DNA from: Desulfobacula sp964636495
Lineage (GTDB): Bacteria; Desulfobacterota; Desulfobacteria; Desulfobacterales; Desulfobacteraceae
NCBI GenBank assembly: GCA_964636495.1
Contig: CAZWSL010000001.1
Location: 62,001-126,000, forward strand
Direction: 5' to 3'
DNA: 64,000 nt
Below the pieces are notes generated by a model, which saw only the letters and a list, made by a program, of their open reading frames with translations, was not told where the DNA came from and did no database searches. Below are positions 16,790 to 26,753 of the stretch, one piece after another; the first letter of the stretch is position 1, and every line of letters starts with the position of its first letter. Made by a program: the position numbers and the translations under genes.

Positions 16790-18478
16790 CTTTCTGGGAT
16801 ATTTTTTTGTAAGAACTTGTTTCTGACTGTTTTTGATCATAAGATTTTTTTCAACAAAAATACTCTTCATTGTGGAAGGATTGATACCTGTGTGGTACAT
16901 CACAGTGGACCAGGTTGATGGTGATGGTGTAAAAATCTGTACCTGTTCAGGTGTGATTTTGAGTTTATGTGCGGCAAATTTTTTTACATCCATCATGTCA
17001 GCCTGCCTGCATCCAGGGTGTGCAGCAATAAAATAGTAGGTTAAAAACTGTTTTTTCCCTGATTCTCTTGATATGGAATCAAACCTGGTCTTGAATTTTA
17101 ACAGCAGAGTGATATCCTGTTTGCCCATGAGTTGCAGAACAGGGGGGGTGGAATGCTCTGGTGCGACTTTCATCTGACCAGAAACATTATCTTTTACGAT
17201 TTTTTTCAGATATGCATTACCAGATTTTTTATCGTTTAGTATGAGATCGTAACGGATTCCGGAATTTATAAAAACTTTCTTGATCCCGGGCAGATGTTCG
17301 ATTTTTTGAATAAGCTGTATCTGTTTTGCGTGATCAGGCAAAAGGTTTTTACACTGTTTTGGAAAAAGACAGCGTTTACTGCTGCAGGTACCTTTTATCA
17401 GTTTTCTGCTGCATTCAAACCCATACATGTTGGCAGTAGGTCCTCCAAGATCTGTAATATAACCTTTAAAGTCTTTCAAGCTGGAAATTATTTCTGCTTC
17501 TTTTAAAATAGAGTCCTCACTTCTCCACCTAACAGTTTGACCCTGATGGACTGAAATGGCACAAAAATTACACTCACCATAGCACCCGTAATGGATGGGA
17601 ATTGAAAATCGTATGGTGTCCAGTGCTCTTACAACACCTTTTTGTTTATAATATGGGTGAACATCCCTCTCAAAACCCAGAGAGTGGATGTAATCAAGCT
17701 CTTTTGTTGAACTGTACGACTCAGGTGGATTCAGGATAAGATACCGGTTCTGATGTTTCTGACAGAGTGTTATGGCAGTTATGGGATCATTGTTGCGATA
17801 AAATTGATCAAAGCTTTTAATAAACAGTTTTTTATCTTTCTGAACCTCTTCAAAAGATGGGATTTTTTTTCCTACTGGTTCTTTTGAAATAAAAGCAACA
17901 CCATTTAAAGATGCAGGGTCCAGATTATTTTTCAAAGCCTTTGCAAATTTGATAACTGAACTGTGTGCCATCCCAAACAGGAGATAATCTGCCTTTGAGT
18001 CAAAAAGAATCGATCTTCTTATTTTATTTGATTTATAGTCATAGTGGGCAATTCTTCTAAGGCTTGCTTCAATACCGCCAAGTACAACAGGGCTTGTTTT
18101 TTTAAAATATTTTCTGACAAGATTGGAATAGGCAATTACAGCTCTGTCCGGGCGCTGTTTATTCATACCTCCTGGAGTGTAATCATCTTTTTTCCTTTTT
18201 TTATTCAAGGCAGTATAATTTGCCACCATGGAGTCCACACACCCTCCTGTAATTCCCCAGAAAAGGGCAGGTTCTCCCAGCCTTGAAATATCTCTGTCAC
18301 TCTCCATGTCCGGCTGGGCAATAATGCCAACGCGAAAACCATTGTCAACCAGAACTTTTCCAATGATTGCAACCCCTATGAATGGAGAGTCAATATAGGT
18401 GTCGCCGGTAACAAGAATTATATCAAACCGGTTCCAGTTAAGTTTTTTTGCCTCTTTTACAGTTGTCGGCAGAAACAT
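16781..18478 (-). CDS. YgiQ-family radical SAM protein (UPF0313)
   Basis: A 565-residue protein. The N-terminal region (FLPTTVKEAKKLNWNRFDII, then VTGDTYIDSPFIG) is the YgiQ N-terminal domain. The radical SAM cluster motif CYGECNFC (C-x3-C-x2-C) lies near residue 300. The family-specific APEHSTPPVLQLMGK and AAHPGCRQADM motifs follow, with extra cysteines in CSSKRCLFPKQC. The length is somewhat short for the family (600-700) because the C-terminal extension is missing. The biochemical role is not known. Convergent with the EEP gene. Confidence 0.9.
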   Translation of the reverse strand: MFLPTTVKEAKKLNWNRFDIILVTGDTYIDSPFIGVAIIGKVLVDNGFRVGIIAQPDMESDRDISRLGEPALFWGITGGCVDSMVANYTALNKKRKKDDYTPGGMNKQRPDRAVIAYSNLVRKYFKKTSPVVLGGIEASLRRIAHYDYKSNKIRRSILFDSKADYLLFGMAHSSVIKFAKALKNNLDPASLNGVAFISKEPVGKKIPSFEEVQKDKKLFIKSFDQFYRNNDPITAITLCQKHQNRYLILNPPESYSSTKELDYIHSLGFERDVHPYYKQKGVVRALDTIRFSIPIHYGCYGECNFCAISVHQGQTVRWRSEDSILKEAEIISSLKDFKGYITDLGGPTANMYGFECSRKLIKGTCSSKRCLFPKQCKNLLPDHAKQIQLIQKIEHLPGIKKVFINSGIRYDLILNDKKSGNAYLKKIVKDNVSGQMKVAPEHSTPPVLQLMGKQDITLLLKFKTRFDSISRESGKKQFLTYYFIAAHPGCRQADMMDVKKFAAHKLKITPEQVQIFTPSPSTWSTVMYHTGINPSTMKSIFVEKNLMIKNSQKQVLTKKYPRKSL

Positions 18479-18792
18479 GTTGTCACAACTTTCCTTGGCG
18501 TGTTCTAAATTAAAGGATCACCATATCACATCAGGATACTTCCTGCTATTACAATATTCGGATATGAATCGGTTTGCATATTTTTCTTGACAGAATGCGG
18601 GTTTCTGCCTTACTTTGAATTGACATATTATATCAATGTAATTTATGCGGAAGTGTTTATTCGCGAATCTTTACTCTTGCTGCTGAACTGAACAGTTTCG
18701 ATCCAAAAAACAGTTAATAAAATAGTTGCTGAGAGATTATTTAATAGAGAAAAAATCTGGAATCAGGTGTAGCCGGGATAAATTTTAATCAT
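18479..18792. other. Intergenic region between divergent genes with candidate promoters
   Basis: This 314-base AT-rich stretch separates the divergent YgiQ and large-sensor genes. Two TTGACA hexamers read on the plus strand, near 18588 and 18621; the first is followed after 18 bases by TACTTT. They are plausible promoters for the sensor gene and would give a leader of about 150 bases. No RNA gene or repeat was recognised. Confidence 0.4.
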
Positions 18793-21700
18793 ATGAAGAT
18801 TATTAAAAAGTGTGTTCATTTTTATTCAGTTTTGCTGATGCTTCTTTTAAGTGCTGTCTTTAACAATCATGTCTACTCTTTTGAGGCAGAAAAGTTGACA
18901 GGTCAGAGAGGTGATAAAAATTTATCATCCATGATTGGCAGGGCTATTTATAACCTTGATGAAGAGCAGTTAATGGATGTTGTAAGGGGATATCTAAAGG
19001 ATCATGATGAGATAAAGGGGCTTGAAATTACAGATGAGATTGGAGGAGATTTTTTACTGACCTACTTCCGTAAAGATGATGGTGAAGTATATGGAAAGGT
19101 TATTCCCGATGAGATCCGGGCATTGAAACATGTTGAAGAAAAGGTAATGTTCAATGATGAGATAGTTGGTACAGTTGATATTTATTACTATATAGAAGAA
19201 GAGAAGTTGTTAAATGCCGAGGAGAAGAAGTGGCTGCGTGAACATGCCGTTATCTGGATAGCAGTCACAAAAAACCGTAAACCCTTTGATAATGTTACAG
19301 AGAAGGGCCACTATTCAGGTCTGCATGATGATCTGTTGAAGATGCTTAACCGGAAACTGGGGAGCAACTTGAAGGCAGTTGTTTTTGACAACTGGAATAT
19401 TGCCTATAAAAAGGCTGAGGAGGGTGAAGTTGATGGTATCATGGGGTTGAGAAAAACCAGATCAACTGAAAAGAATTTCTTATTCTCATCTGCTTACCAT
19501 AACATACCTGCAGATCTCATTACCCGTTCAGACTATCCTGAAATCTCAAGCTGGGCAGCCCTTAACGATAGCATGATATGGGTATTGAAAAATTCTTCAC
19601 TTATACCTATGATAGAGAAGGAACTCCCGGATGCACAGATTCTGGAGGCTGATAGTGAGTTGTTAGCGCTTTCACAGCTTTCAGTGGGGGTTGGAGATGC
19701 CTTTGTTGCATGGAGCAGTGCCACCGACGATGAGCTGGGCAGACTGGAACTGACAAAAGTGCTGACGATTGACAGCTCCAATGGTGATCTCTTCATAGGC
19801 ATAAACAGATCGCAGCCTGTTATTGCATCAATCATTGCAAAGGGGCTCAATGCCATATCGTTAAGAGATCTTGAAGCACTTCGCCGCCATTGGCTGGAAG
19901 ATAGTGATAGCAGTATCACTTCCGAGGAGGAGAGATGGCTGCAGGCAAATCCGATAACCCGGGTGGCAGTGGTGCATGAGTGGACTCCCTATGATATGAC
20001 CAGCGATAAAGGTATTCACACAGGCCTGCATTCTGATATTGCTGCTGAGATAAACCGGCTGATGGGTATCCAGTTAGTCCTTGCACCCTATAAAAATTGG
20101 GAGACTGCATTTCAGAAAGCTGCTTCAGGAGAAGTGGATGCCATTATGGGATTGAGCTGGAGCAGTAAAATAGCGGAGATCTTCCATTTTTCCAAACCCT
20201 ACCATTTCATGCCTTACCAGCTGATCACCAGGCTTGAAGAGGATGGCATCAATAATCTTGATGATATGAGCGGCAAGGTGCTCTGGGTGGCAAAAGGAAC
20301 GATCTACGAAAAGATGATTCCCGAAGATTATCCTGATATCGAGGTGAAAACAGCAAAAGACTCCAAAGCATTAATGCAGAAAATTATTTCCGGTAAAGGC
20401 GATGCATTTCTGGGTGAAGATATGGATCGTCAATTACTTCCAGCTGGATTAAAAGCCTCTCCTGATTTTTATCTTGATGAGGGTCATCTTCATTTTGGAA
20501 TCCATAAAAGCCGCCCTTTGGTCGCTTCTATTATCAATAAGGGATTGAATTTAATTTCGCGCAAACGGATGACAGAGATAAAAAATCGCTGGTTTAATGA
20601 ATTGTCAAGCAGTGTTGAACTCACTCTCACCATCCAGGAAAAAAACTGGCTTAAATCTCATCCCAAATGGACTGTTGCCAATGAAGTGGACTGGCCCCCT
20701 TTTGATTTTGCTGTTGATGGGAATCCGCTCGGTTTCTCCATTGATATAGTCAAACTTGCCGCTGAAAGAGTTGGTGCTGAACTTGAGTTTATTAACGGCT
20801 ATACATGGGTTCAGCTGATGGAACAGTTCAAAACCGGCAAGATAGATATTCTTCCTGCTCTGTTCAAAACCAAGGCAAGAGAAAATTTTATTGCTTTTAC
20901 CTATCACTACGCCGCAAATCCGTCGATCATGGTTGTCCATTCCGATGACCGGAAAACAAATAGTATAGATGATCTGAATGGAAAAAGAGTAGGCGCTATC
21001 AAAGGGTATGCCAATACAGAAGTATTGACTGCAGACTACCCCGACATAAAACTGGTTTTTGTCAAGGATACTTCTGAAGGGCTGAAATCCGTATCCGTTG
21101 GTAATGCAGACGCCTATATCGGCAGCCTGGGTCCCATATCCTATTTATTGGAGAAAGAGTTCATACCAAACATAAGAATTGTGGGAGATTCCGGTCTTTT
21201 TAAACCCGAGGATTCCTATATCTACATGGGGGTTGCCAGAGAACGGGAGAACTTCCGAAATATTTTACAAAAAGGAATCGATACTATTACAGTTGAGGAG
21301 TATCAGAAAATAAGAAAGAAATGGCTTCCTTTTGTTGATACTGCCATCGGTGAAAAAACATTTGTTCAACTTACACGGGGTGAACAACGCTGGCTGGCTG
21401 AACAAGGGGATTTGACACTGGGCGTGAATCCCTCATGGCCTCCGTTCGATTTTATTAACAAAAAAGGTTTCCACAGTGGTGTGGGTGCCGGATATGCTGA
21501 ATTGGTTGCTTCCCGCCTGGGAATCAATATGACTCTTCAGACGGACCTCTCGTGGGCGGAGGTGATTACAAAGGTGAAAGCTGGAGAAATTGACATCCTG
21601 CCGGCTGTTGTACGTAAGCCGGAACATGAGCCATATCTCAGCTTCACAAAACCCTTTGCCTCTTTTCCCTTTGTCATAGCCACCCGAAAGGACGCTCCAT

Positions 21701-23010
21701 TTATTAATGATCTCAAAGGATTAGAAGGTAAAAGTGTTGGTGTGGTTAAGAATAATATTATCCAGGATCAGATCGCAACCGATTACAATGAGTTGGAAAT
21801 TGTAATGGTTGCAACTCTTGCACAAGGTCTTGAAGGAGTGAACAGCGGCAGGCTTGATGCCTTTGTGGATAACCTTGCGACAATTACCCATGAAATTGAC
21901 CGTTTACATCTGGATGACCTCAAAATCGCTGCACCCACTGCATATAAAATGGAGCTAGCCATGGCAGTCCGTAAGGAGCTGTCAGATCTGGTTCCTCTTC
22001 TGGACAAAGCTCTTGATACTGTAAATGAAAGAGAGAAGTCATCAATTATAAATTCCTGGATTGCAGTCAAGGTGAAATTTGGTCTTGATGTGAAAACAGT
22101 CCTGCTATGGGTTGTGCCAGGCACTTTCTGCGTGTTGATCGTTATTTCCATTATCGTGATCTGGAACCGTCGCCTTGGCAGAGAAATTGATGATCGCAAA
22201 AAGGCTCAGGCAAAACTTACTGAAGCACATGAAAAACTTGAGGATGCATTTTATGTTATCAGTGAGAGCATCACCTATGCAAGCCGCATCCAGCGTTCTG
22301 TCCTGCCCCATACCGATTATTCCGGACACGGCCTTTTCAGCTATTTTATTCTTTGGAAGCCTCGAGATGTGGTTGGCGGCGATATCTACTGGATGAAAGA
22401 GTGGGGAGAAGGCACATGCATCGTTCTGGGTGACTGTACAGGACATGGCGTGCCGGGTGCCTTTATGACACTTATTGCAAATGGTGCATTTGAGAGAGCT
22501 ATAGATATGGTTGAAGTGGGAGATTGTGGTGAACTCATATCCCAAATGCATAAAAGCATGCAATCTTCTTTAGGGCAGGATGAAGAGACAGGTGACTCTG
22601 ATGACGGTATAGAACTTGGTGTTGTCTATTTTCCGAATGGCAGGGACAGTCTCAATTTTGCAGGGGCACGTTTCTCACTGTTTTATCACGATACTGTCGG
22701 CAAGGTGACGGAAATCAAGGGAGACAAGAAAGGGGTTGCTTATCGTAGAATACCTTATGAAACTACTTTTACCAGCAAAAGGGTGGAGTGGGTGAAAGGC
22801 AGACGATTTATAATGACCACTGATGGTTTTTTTGATCAGGTGGGTGGTGATAAGAGACGGATGATGGGGAAAAATCGATTTAAAAAACTGCTTTTGAATA
22901 TAAGGGAACTGCCCATTGAAAATGTTGGTGAAAAGCTCTATAGAGATCTGGAGTCATACAGGGGTAATGAAAAACGTCGGGATGATATCGCTGTGATCGG
23001 GTTTGAATAG
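18793..23010 (+). CDS. Large sensor: four tandem periplasmic solute-binding domains, one TM helix, PP2C/SpoIIE phosphatase output
   Basis: A 1405-residue protein. Residues 1-28 are a signal or anchor, and 30-135 a small periplasmic domain. Four SBP_bac_3-type domains follow, starting near residues 140, 375, 612 and 857, each introduced by an E-x2-W-L signature (EEKKWL, EEERWL, QEKNWL, GEQRWL) and a P-F/Y-D motif. A transmembrane helix (about 1100-1124), a coiled coil and a SpoIIE-like PP2C domain (about 1155-1405) with RDVVGGDIYW, GDCTGHGVPGAFM and the closing RRDDIAVIGFE complete it. It probably senses amino-acid-like ligands outside the membrane and dephosphorylates an anti-sigma-antagonist partner. 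No STAS or kinase partner is adjacent. Confidence 0.88.
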   Translation: MKIIKKCVHFYSVLLMLLLSAVFNNHVYSFEAEKLTGQRGDKNLSSMIGRAIYNLDEEQLMDVVRGYLKDHDEIKGLEITDEIGGDFLLTYFRKDDGEVYGKVIPDEIRALKHVEEKVMFNDEIVGTVDIYYYIEEEKLLNAEEKKWLREHAVIWIAVTKNRKPFDNVTEKGHYSGLHDDLLKMLNRKLGSNLKAVVFDNWNIAYKKAEEGEVDGIMGLRKTRSTEKNFLFSSAYHNIPADLITRSDYPEISSWAALNDSMIWVLKNSSLIPMIEKELPDAQILEADSELLALSQLSVGVGDAFVAWSSATDDELGRLELTKVLTIDSSNGDLFIGINRSQPVIASIIAKGLNAISLRDLEALRRHWLEDSDSSITSEEERWLQANPITRVAVVHEWTPYDMTSDKGIHTGLHSDIAAEINRLMGIQLVLAPYKNWETAFQKAASGEVDAIMGLSWSSKIAEIFHFSKPYHFMPYQLITRLEEDGINNLDDMSGKVLWVAKGTIYEKMIPEDYPDIEVKTAKDSKALMQKIISGKGDAFLGEDMDRQLLPAGLKASPDFYLDEGHLHFGIHKSRPLVASIINKGLNLISRKRMTEIKNRWFNELSSSVELTLTIQEKNWLKSHPKWTVANEVDWPPFDFAVDGNPLGFSIDIVKLAAERVGAELEFINGYTWVQLMEQFKTGKIDILPALFKTKARENFIAFTYHYAANPSIMVVHSDDRKTNSIDDLNGKRVGAIKGYANTEVLTADYPDIKLVFVKDTSEGLKSVSVGNADAYIGSLGPISYLLEKEFIPNIRIVGDSGLFKPEDSYIYMGVARERENFRNILQKGIDTITVEEYQKIRKKWLPFVDTAIGEKTFVQLTRGEQRWLAEQGDLTLGVNPSWPPFDFINKKGFHSGVGAGYAELVASRLGINMTLQTDLSWAEVITKVKAGEIDILPAVVRKPEHEPYLSFTKPFASFPFVIATRKDAPFINDLKGLEGKSVGVVKNNIIQDQIATDYNELEIVMVATLAQGLEGVNSGRLDAFVDNLATITHEIDRLHLDDLKIAAPTAYKMELAMAVRKELSDLVPLLDKALDTVNEREKSSIINSWIAVKVKFGLDVKTVLLWVVPGTFCVLIVISIIVIWNRRLGREIDDRKKAQAKLTEAHEKLEDAFYVISESITYASRIQRSVLPHTDYSGHGLFSYFILWKPRDVVGGDIYWMKEWGEGTCIVLGDCTGHGVPGAFMTLIANGAFERAIDMVEVGDCGELISQMHKSMQSSLGQDEETGDSDDGIELGVVYFPNGRDSLNFAGARFSLFYHDTVGKVTEIKGDKKGVAYRRIPYETTFTSKRVEWVKGRRFIMTTDGFFDQVGGDKRRMMGKNRFKKLLLNIRELPIENVGEKLYRDLESYRGNEKRRDDIAVIGFE

Positions 23011-23066
23011 TGATGAGATGATATGATATCATCTCTATGGAATAAAACGAGAGTGATTGATTTAAA

Positions 23067-24431
23067 TTGAAAAAAAAATATAAAGTAATTTACCGGTGCA
23101 GGGCTTGTGGTGTCGGTATACCGAAATGGATGGGGCAATGCCCGGAGTGTGGCGGATGGGATACCCTGGCAGAGGAGAGAAGCGTTGCCGGGTCAGGGGT
23201 TGAAAAAAAGAAAAACGCCTCTTTTCTGCCTGAACCTGTTCCCATTGATTCTGTCAGGGCGAGAGAAACAGACAGGGTGAAAACAGGCTTGAAAGAGTTC
23301 GACCGTGTCCTTGGCGGAGGAGTTGTTGAAGGTTCTTTGATTCTGATAGGAGGTGATCCAGGGATTGGAAAATCCACTTTAATGCTCCAGGTGTTGTCAA
23401 AATTGTCAGATTCCGGAAAAAAGTGCCTCTATGTTTCAGGGGAAGAGTCTGTCAGGCAGATTTCCATGAGAGGCAAGCGGCTTGAGTCCAGAAGCTCATC
23501 CATGTTTGTTGTTTCGGAAACTGATCTTGAGTCTATTCTGGCAATGGTTGAGTTATCACAATATGATGCTCTGGTTATTGATTCCATACAGACCGTATTT
23601 CACCCTGAAGTGTCTTCCACGCCGGGAAGTGTAACACAGATAAGAGAAGCTTCAATGCATTTTATGAAGCTTGCAAAATCAACTGGCATTCCAGTTTTCC
23701 TGGTGGGACACGTCACTAAAGGAGGCGCAATCGCAGGTCCAAGAATCATGGAGCATATGGTGGATACAGTTCTCTATTTTGAAGGGGATAAAAGTCATGT
23801 CTTCAGGATACTGCGGGCCGTCAAAAATAGATTTGGTTCCACCAATGAGATTGGCGTGTTTGAAATGAATGAAAACGGGTTGATCCAGGTACCCAATCCT
23901 TCAGCTGTATTTTTATCTGAACGGTCAACTGCTTCTCCAGGTTCAGTAGTGACATCATGTATGGAAGGTACAAGACCGATACTGGTTGAGATACAAGGGC
24001 TTGTATCAAGCTCAAACCTTGGAACTCCAAGGAGAACTGTACTGGGCCTTGACTCCCATAGAGTTGCTTTGATTATTGCTGTAATGGAAAAGAGACTGGG
24101 CATGAATTTGACCAGTCTTGATATTTTTATGAATGTAACGGGCGGAGTCAAAATTGTAGAGCCATCGGCTGATCTGGCAATTGCAGCAGCACTGGCATCC
24201 AGTTTTCTGGATAAACCAGTTGATCAGAAAACAACATTGATAGGAGAGATTGGATTGACAGGTGAAATAAGAGCAGTAGATCATGCCCAGGCAAGGGTTA
24301 AAGAGGCATCAAAAATGGGATTTACAACATGTCTTGTGCCCGGCAATAATATTAAGCAGCTCTCCAGAATAAAAAATATGACCATTGAAGGTGTCGGTTT
24401 TCTTAAAAGTGTCGTGGAGGTATTATTTTAA
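23067..24431 (+). CDS. radA: DNA repair protein RadA
   Basis: A 454-residue RecA-related helicase that helps branch migration and processing of recombination intermediates. It has a C4 zinc finger (Cys11, 14, 25, 28), Walker A GGDPGIGKST near 94, the RadA hallmark KNRFGST near 253, and a Lon-like C-terminal domain (GVKIVEPSADLAIAAALASS). The start is TTG at 23067, the only in-frame start before the zinc finger; a ribosome site is weak (GAGAG about 15 bases upstream). Its stop overlaps the next ATG by one base (TAATG), so rlmE is translationally coupled. Confidence 0.96.
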   Translation: MKKKYKVIYRCRACGVGIPKWMGQCPECGGWDTLAEERSVAGSGVEKKKNASFLPEPVPIDSVRARETDRVKTGLKEFDRVLGGGVVEGSLILIGGDPGIGKSTLMLQVLSKLSDSGKKCLYVSGEESVRQISMRGKRLESRSSSMFVVSETDLESILAMVELSQYDALVIDSIQTVFHPEVSSTPGSVTQIREASMHFMKLAKSTGIPVFLVGHVTKGGAIAGPRIMEHMVDTVLYFEGDKSHVFRILRAVKNRFGSTNEIGVFEMNENGLIQVPNPSAVFLSERSTASPGSVVTSCMEGTRPILVEIQGLVSSSNLGTPRRTVLGLDSHRVALIIAVMEKRLGMNLTSLDIFMNVTGGVKIVEPSADLAIAAALASSFLDKPVDQKTTLIGEIGLTGEIRAVDHAQARVKEASKMGFTTCLVPGNNIKQLSRIKNMTIEGVGFLKSVVEVLF

Positions 24432-25075
24432 TGCCGGCTAAAAAACAGAAAAAGTTAAAAAAGAGTAGAAATCAGCAACATAGTCAACAGAAGCGAAACC
24501 AGTGGGAAGATCATCTGACAAAAAAGGCAAAATCAGAAAACTATCCTGCAAGATCTGTGTATAAACTTGAAGAGATACAAAATAGATTTAAAATCCTCAA
24601 AAAGAGAGATCTCGTACTTGATCTCGGATGTGCGCCTGGTTCATGGCTGCTTTATGCCTCAAAACAGGTTGGAAAAGAGGGGCAGGTAACCGGTGTTGAC
24701 CTGAAAAAGACAGATATCAGACTGCCTGTCAATGTCTCTGTAATTCAAAATGATATATTAATGCTTGAAGAGAGATCTTTTTTAAATAGAGATAAAAAAT
24801 TTAATGTTGTATTGAGTGACATGGCCCCTTCTACAACCGGAAGAAAAGATGTTGATTCATTAAAATCGTTTGAACTGTGTAATATGGCGCTGAAAGTTGC
24901 AGAGGATTTCCTTGATAAAAACGGCAGCTTTATTTGTAAGATATTTCAAGGCAATGACTTTAATAGTTTTCAAAAAAATGTTAAATTAAAGTTTCAAAAC
25001 TGTAAGATTTTTAAACCAAAAAGCTGTAGAAAACAGAGCAAGGAAATATACGTTGTAGCAAAGGGTATGAAGTGA
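24431..25075 (+). CDS. rlmE: 23S rRNA (uridine-2'-O)-methyltransferase RlmE/FtsJ
   Basis: A 214-residue SAM-dependent methyltransferase. It has a lysine/glutamine-rich N-terminus, then AKSENYPARSVYKLEEI, SAM motif LDLGCAPGSWL (about 57-67), the catalytic-region motif LSDMAPSTTGRKDVDS and the late KSCRKQSKEIYVVAKG. It methylates U2552 of 23S rRNA late in 50S assembly. The family K-D-K-E catalytic set appears present. One-base overlap with radA. Confidence 0.95.
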   Translation: MPAKKQKKLKKSRNQQHSQQKRNQWEDHLTKKAKSENYPARSVYKLEEIQNRFKILKKRDLVLDLGCAPGSWLLYASKQVGKEGQVTGVDLKKTDIRLPVNVSVIQNDILMLEERSFLNRDKKFNVVLSDMAPSTTGRKDVDSLKSFELCNMALKVAEDFLDKNGSFICKIFQGNDFNSFQKNVKLKFQNCKIFKPKSCRKQSKEIYVVAKGMK

Positions 25076-25166
25076 TAATTGCAGTTGATTAAAATGATCT
25101 TAATCCTCAGCAGAACATTGAATAGCTATAAAATTTGAATTGGGTTTCATATAAAGGAGGAGTCTG

Positions 25167-25910
25167 ATGTCAGGACACAGTAAATGGTCAACGATCAAGC
25201 ATAAAAAAGGTGCTGCAGATAAAAAACGCGGTAAGATTTTTACTAAATTAATAAAAGAGATAACAGTGGCTGCAAGAATGGGTGGAGGTGATCCCGATTC
25301 CAATCCGCGACTGCGACACGCTTTGAACACTGCAAATTCGCATAATATGCCCAAGGATACCGCCCAGAGAGCGATCAAAAAAGGTACAGGTGATCTGGAG
25401 GGGGTTAATTACGAAGAGATTATATATGAGGGATACGGTCCTGGTGGAGTTGCAGTCCTTGTTGAATGCCTGACAGACAATAGGAATAGAACCATTGCAG
25501 AGGTACGTCATATCTTTAACAAGGCCGGCGGTAATGTCGGTACAGATGGATGTGTTGCCTGGATGTTTGATAAAAAAGGCCTTATCTCCATTGCACGGGA
25601 GAATTCAGATGAAGATACCCTCATGGAATTGGCTTTGGATGCAGGGGCAGAAGATATTAAAGAGGAGACCGATTCATTTGATATCATTACAGAACCGGGT
25701 GATTATGACATCGTAAAAGAGGCAATTGATGATGCTGGTATCAAATATGAACTGGCAGAAATAACAATGCTCCCACAGAATATGGCAAAGCTGGATGGCA
25801 AAGATGCAGAACAGATGATTAAATTCATGGAAGCTCTGGATGATTGTGATGATGTGCAAAAGTTTTATTCAAATGCTGACATCCCTGATGAGGTGTTTGA
25901 CTCCTTATAA
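25167..25910 (+). CDS. yebC: YebC/PmpR-family regulatory and translation factor
   Basis: A 247-residue protein with the standard start MSGHSKWSTIKHKKGAADKK and full-length three-domain YebC fold (RHALNTANSHNMPKDTAQRA, YEGYGPGGVAVLVE, and a C-terminal TMLPQNMAKLDGKDAEQM). YebC proteins were described as transcription regulators and more recently as factors easing ribosome stalling. A strong AAGGAGGAG ribosome site precedes the ATG. The gene often lies near ruvC in other bacteria, but not within this window. Confidence 0.96.
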   Translation: MSGHSKWSTIKHKKGAADKKRGKIFTKLIKEITVAARMGGGDPDSNPRLRHALNTANSHNMPKDTAQRAIKKGTGDLEGVNYEEIIYEGYGPGGVAVLVECLTDNRNRTIAEVRHIFNKAGGNVGTDGCVAWMFDKKGLISIARENSDEDTLMELALDAGAEDIKEETDSFDIITEPGDYDIVKEAIDDAGIKYELAEITMLPQNMAKLDGKDAEQMIKFMEALDDCDDVQKFYSNADIPDEVFDSL

Positions 25911-25975
25911 ATCAATCTTTTTCTGAACAGTGACATCTCTTTTGTTATTGTCTTGTTATTTTGAGGGGGGGACGG

Positions 25976-26644
25976 TTAATTCATATTTAATATATCTATA
26001 TTGTCAGGTATCTTAAAGGTAAAAAATTCAGGATCAAACGGCTTAAACTGTATGTTGTTCAGTTCAAACAGTGTCGTATCATCATAAGGATTATGTGTAA
26101 CCACCCTTACAATTTCACTTGTTTTCTGTGATATTCTAATGACAATTAAAGATATATCTTCCTGTTTGTTTTTTGCTGTCAGATCAATCTCAACAAAATC
26201 GGCAGTAACTTTTTTTAAGTTAATGACGAAGTTTTTTCTGATAAGAGAAATATCAGACAGAAAAGCAGCACCAGCTCCGGATTTAAAAAATTGAGATGCA
26301 TCCCCAAGCATGACCTGATTCTCCTCCGGCCTGTAAATCCATAAGGATTTTCCATCAGTTATAATTTCGTGATGCTGGGGAGTCAGATACTGCCATTTCA
26401 TTTTACCGGGGTGGGAAAAAAATGCCTTGCCTGATGCTTCTTCTGTAATCTCAAGAGCTGAAAGAGTGGAAACCTGAGTAAAATCTGCCTGAAAACTGCT
26501 GTCTCTATATTTTTGTTCCAGCGTGGTTAAAATATCCTCTTTAATAATTTCACTGGAATATGCTGAGTATGCAGGGGAAAAAATGAAAACTGTCAGCAGA
26601 ATGAACAGTTTTATCAGAAAGGTTTTATAAGATAATTGTCTCAA
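25976..26644 (-). CDS. lolA: Outer-membrane lipoprotein carrier protein LolA
   Basis: A 222-residue periplasmic protein with a signal peptide (residues 1-31, hydrophobic FLIKLFILLTVFIF). The LolA body is visible: LEQKYRDSSFQADFTQVSTL, GKAFFSHPGKMKWQYLTPQH, TDGKSLWIYRPEENQV and a closing FELNNIQFKPFDPEFFTFKI. It ferries lipoproteins from the LolCDE transporter to the outer membrane. Convergent with yebC, monocistronic or following the acyl-CoA synthetase gene by about 110 bases. Confidence 0.93.
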   Translation of the reverse strand: MRQLSYKTFLIKLFILLTVFIFSPAYSAYSSEIIKEDILTTLEQKYRDSSFQADFTQVSTLSALEITEEASGKAFFSHPGKMKWQYLTPQHHEIITDGKSLWIYRPEENQVMLGDASQFFKSGAGAAFLSDISLIRKNFVINLKKVTADFVEIDLTAKNKQEDISLIVIRISQKTSEIVRVVTHNPYDDTTLFELNNIQFKPFDPEFFTFKIPDNIDILNMN

Positions 26645-26753
26645 TTTCTCTCCTTTATAAAATTTGCGATGCTGATATTTAAACTTTACATTTAGATATC
26701 TTCAACAATATGGGGAAAAATGCTGTGCTGTTGTGTTGAAAAAAGCATACCCG

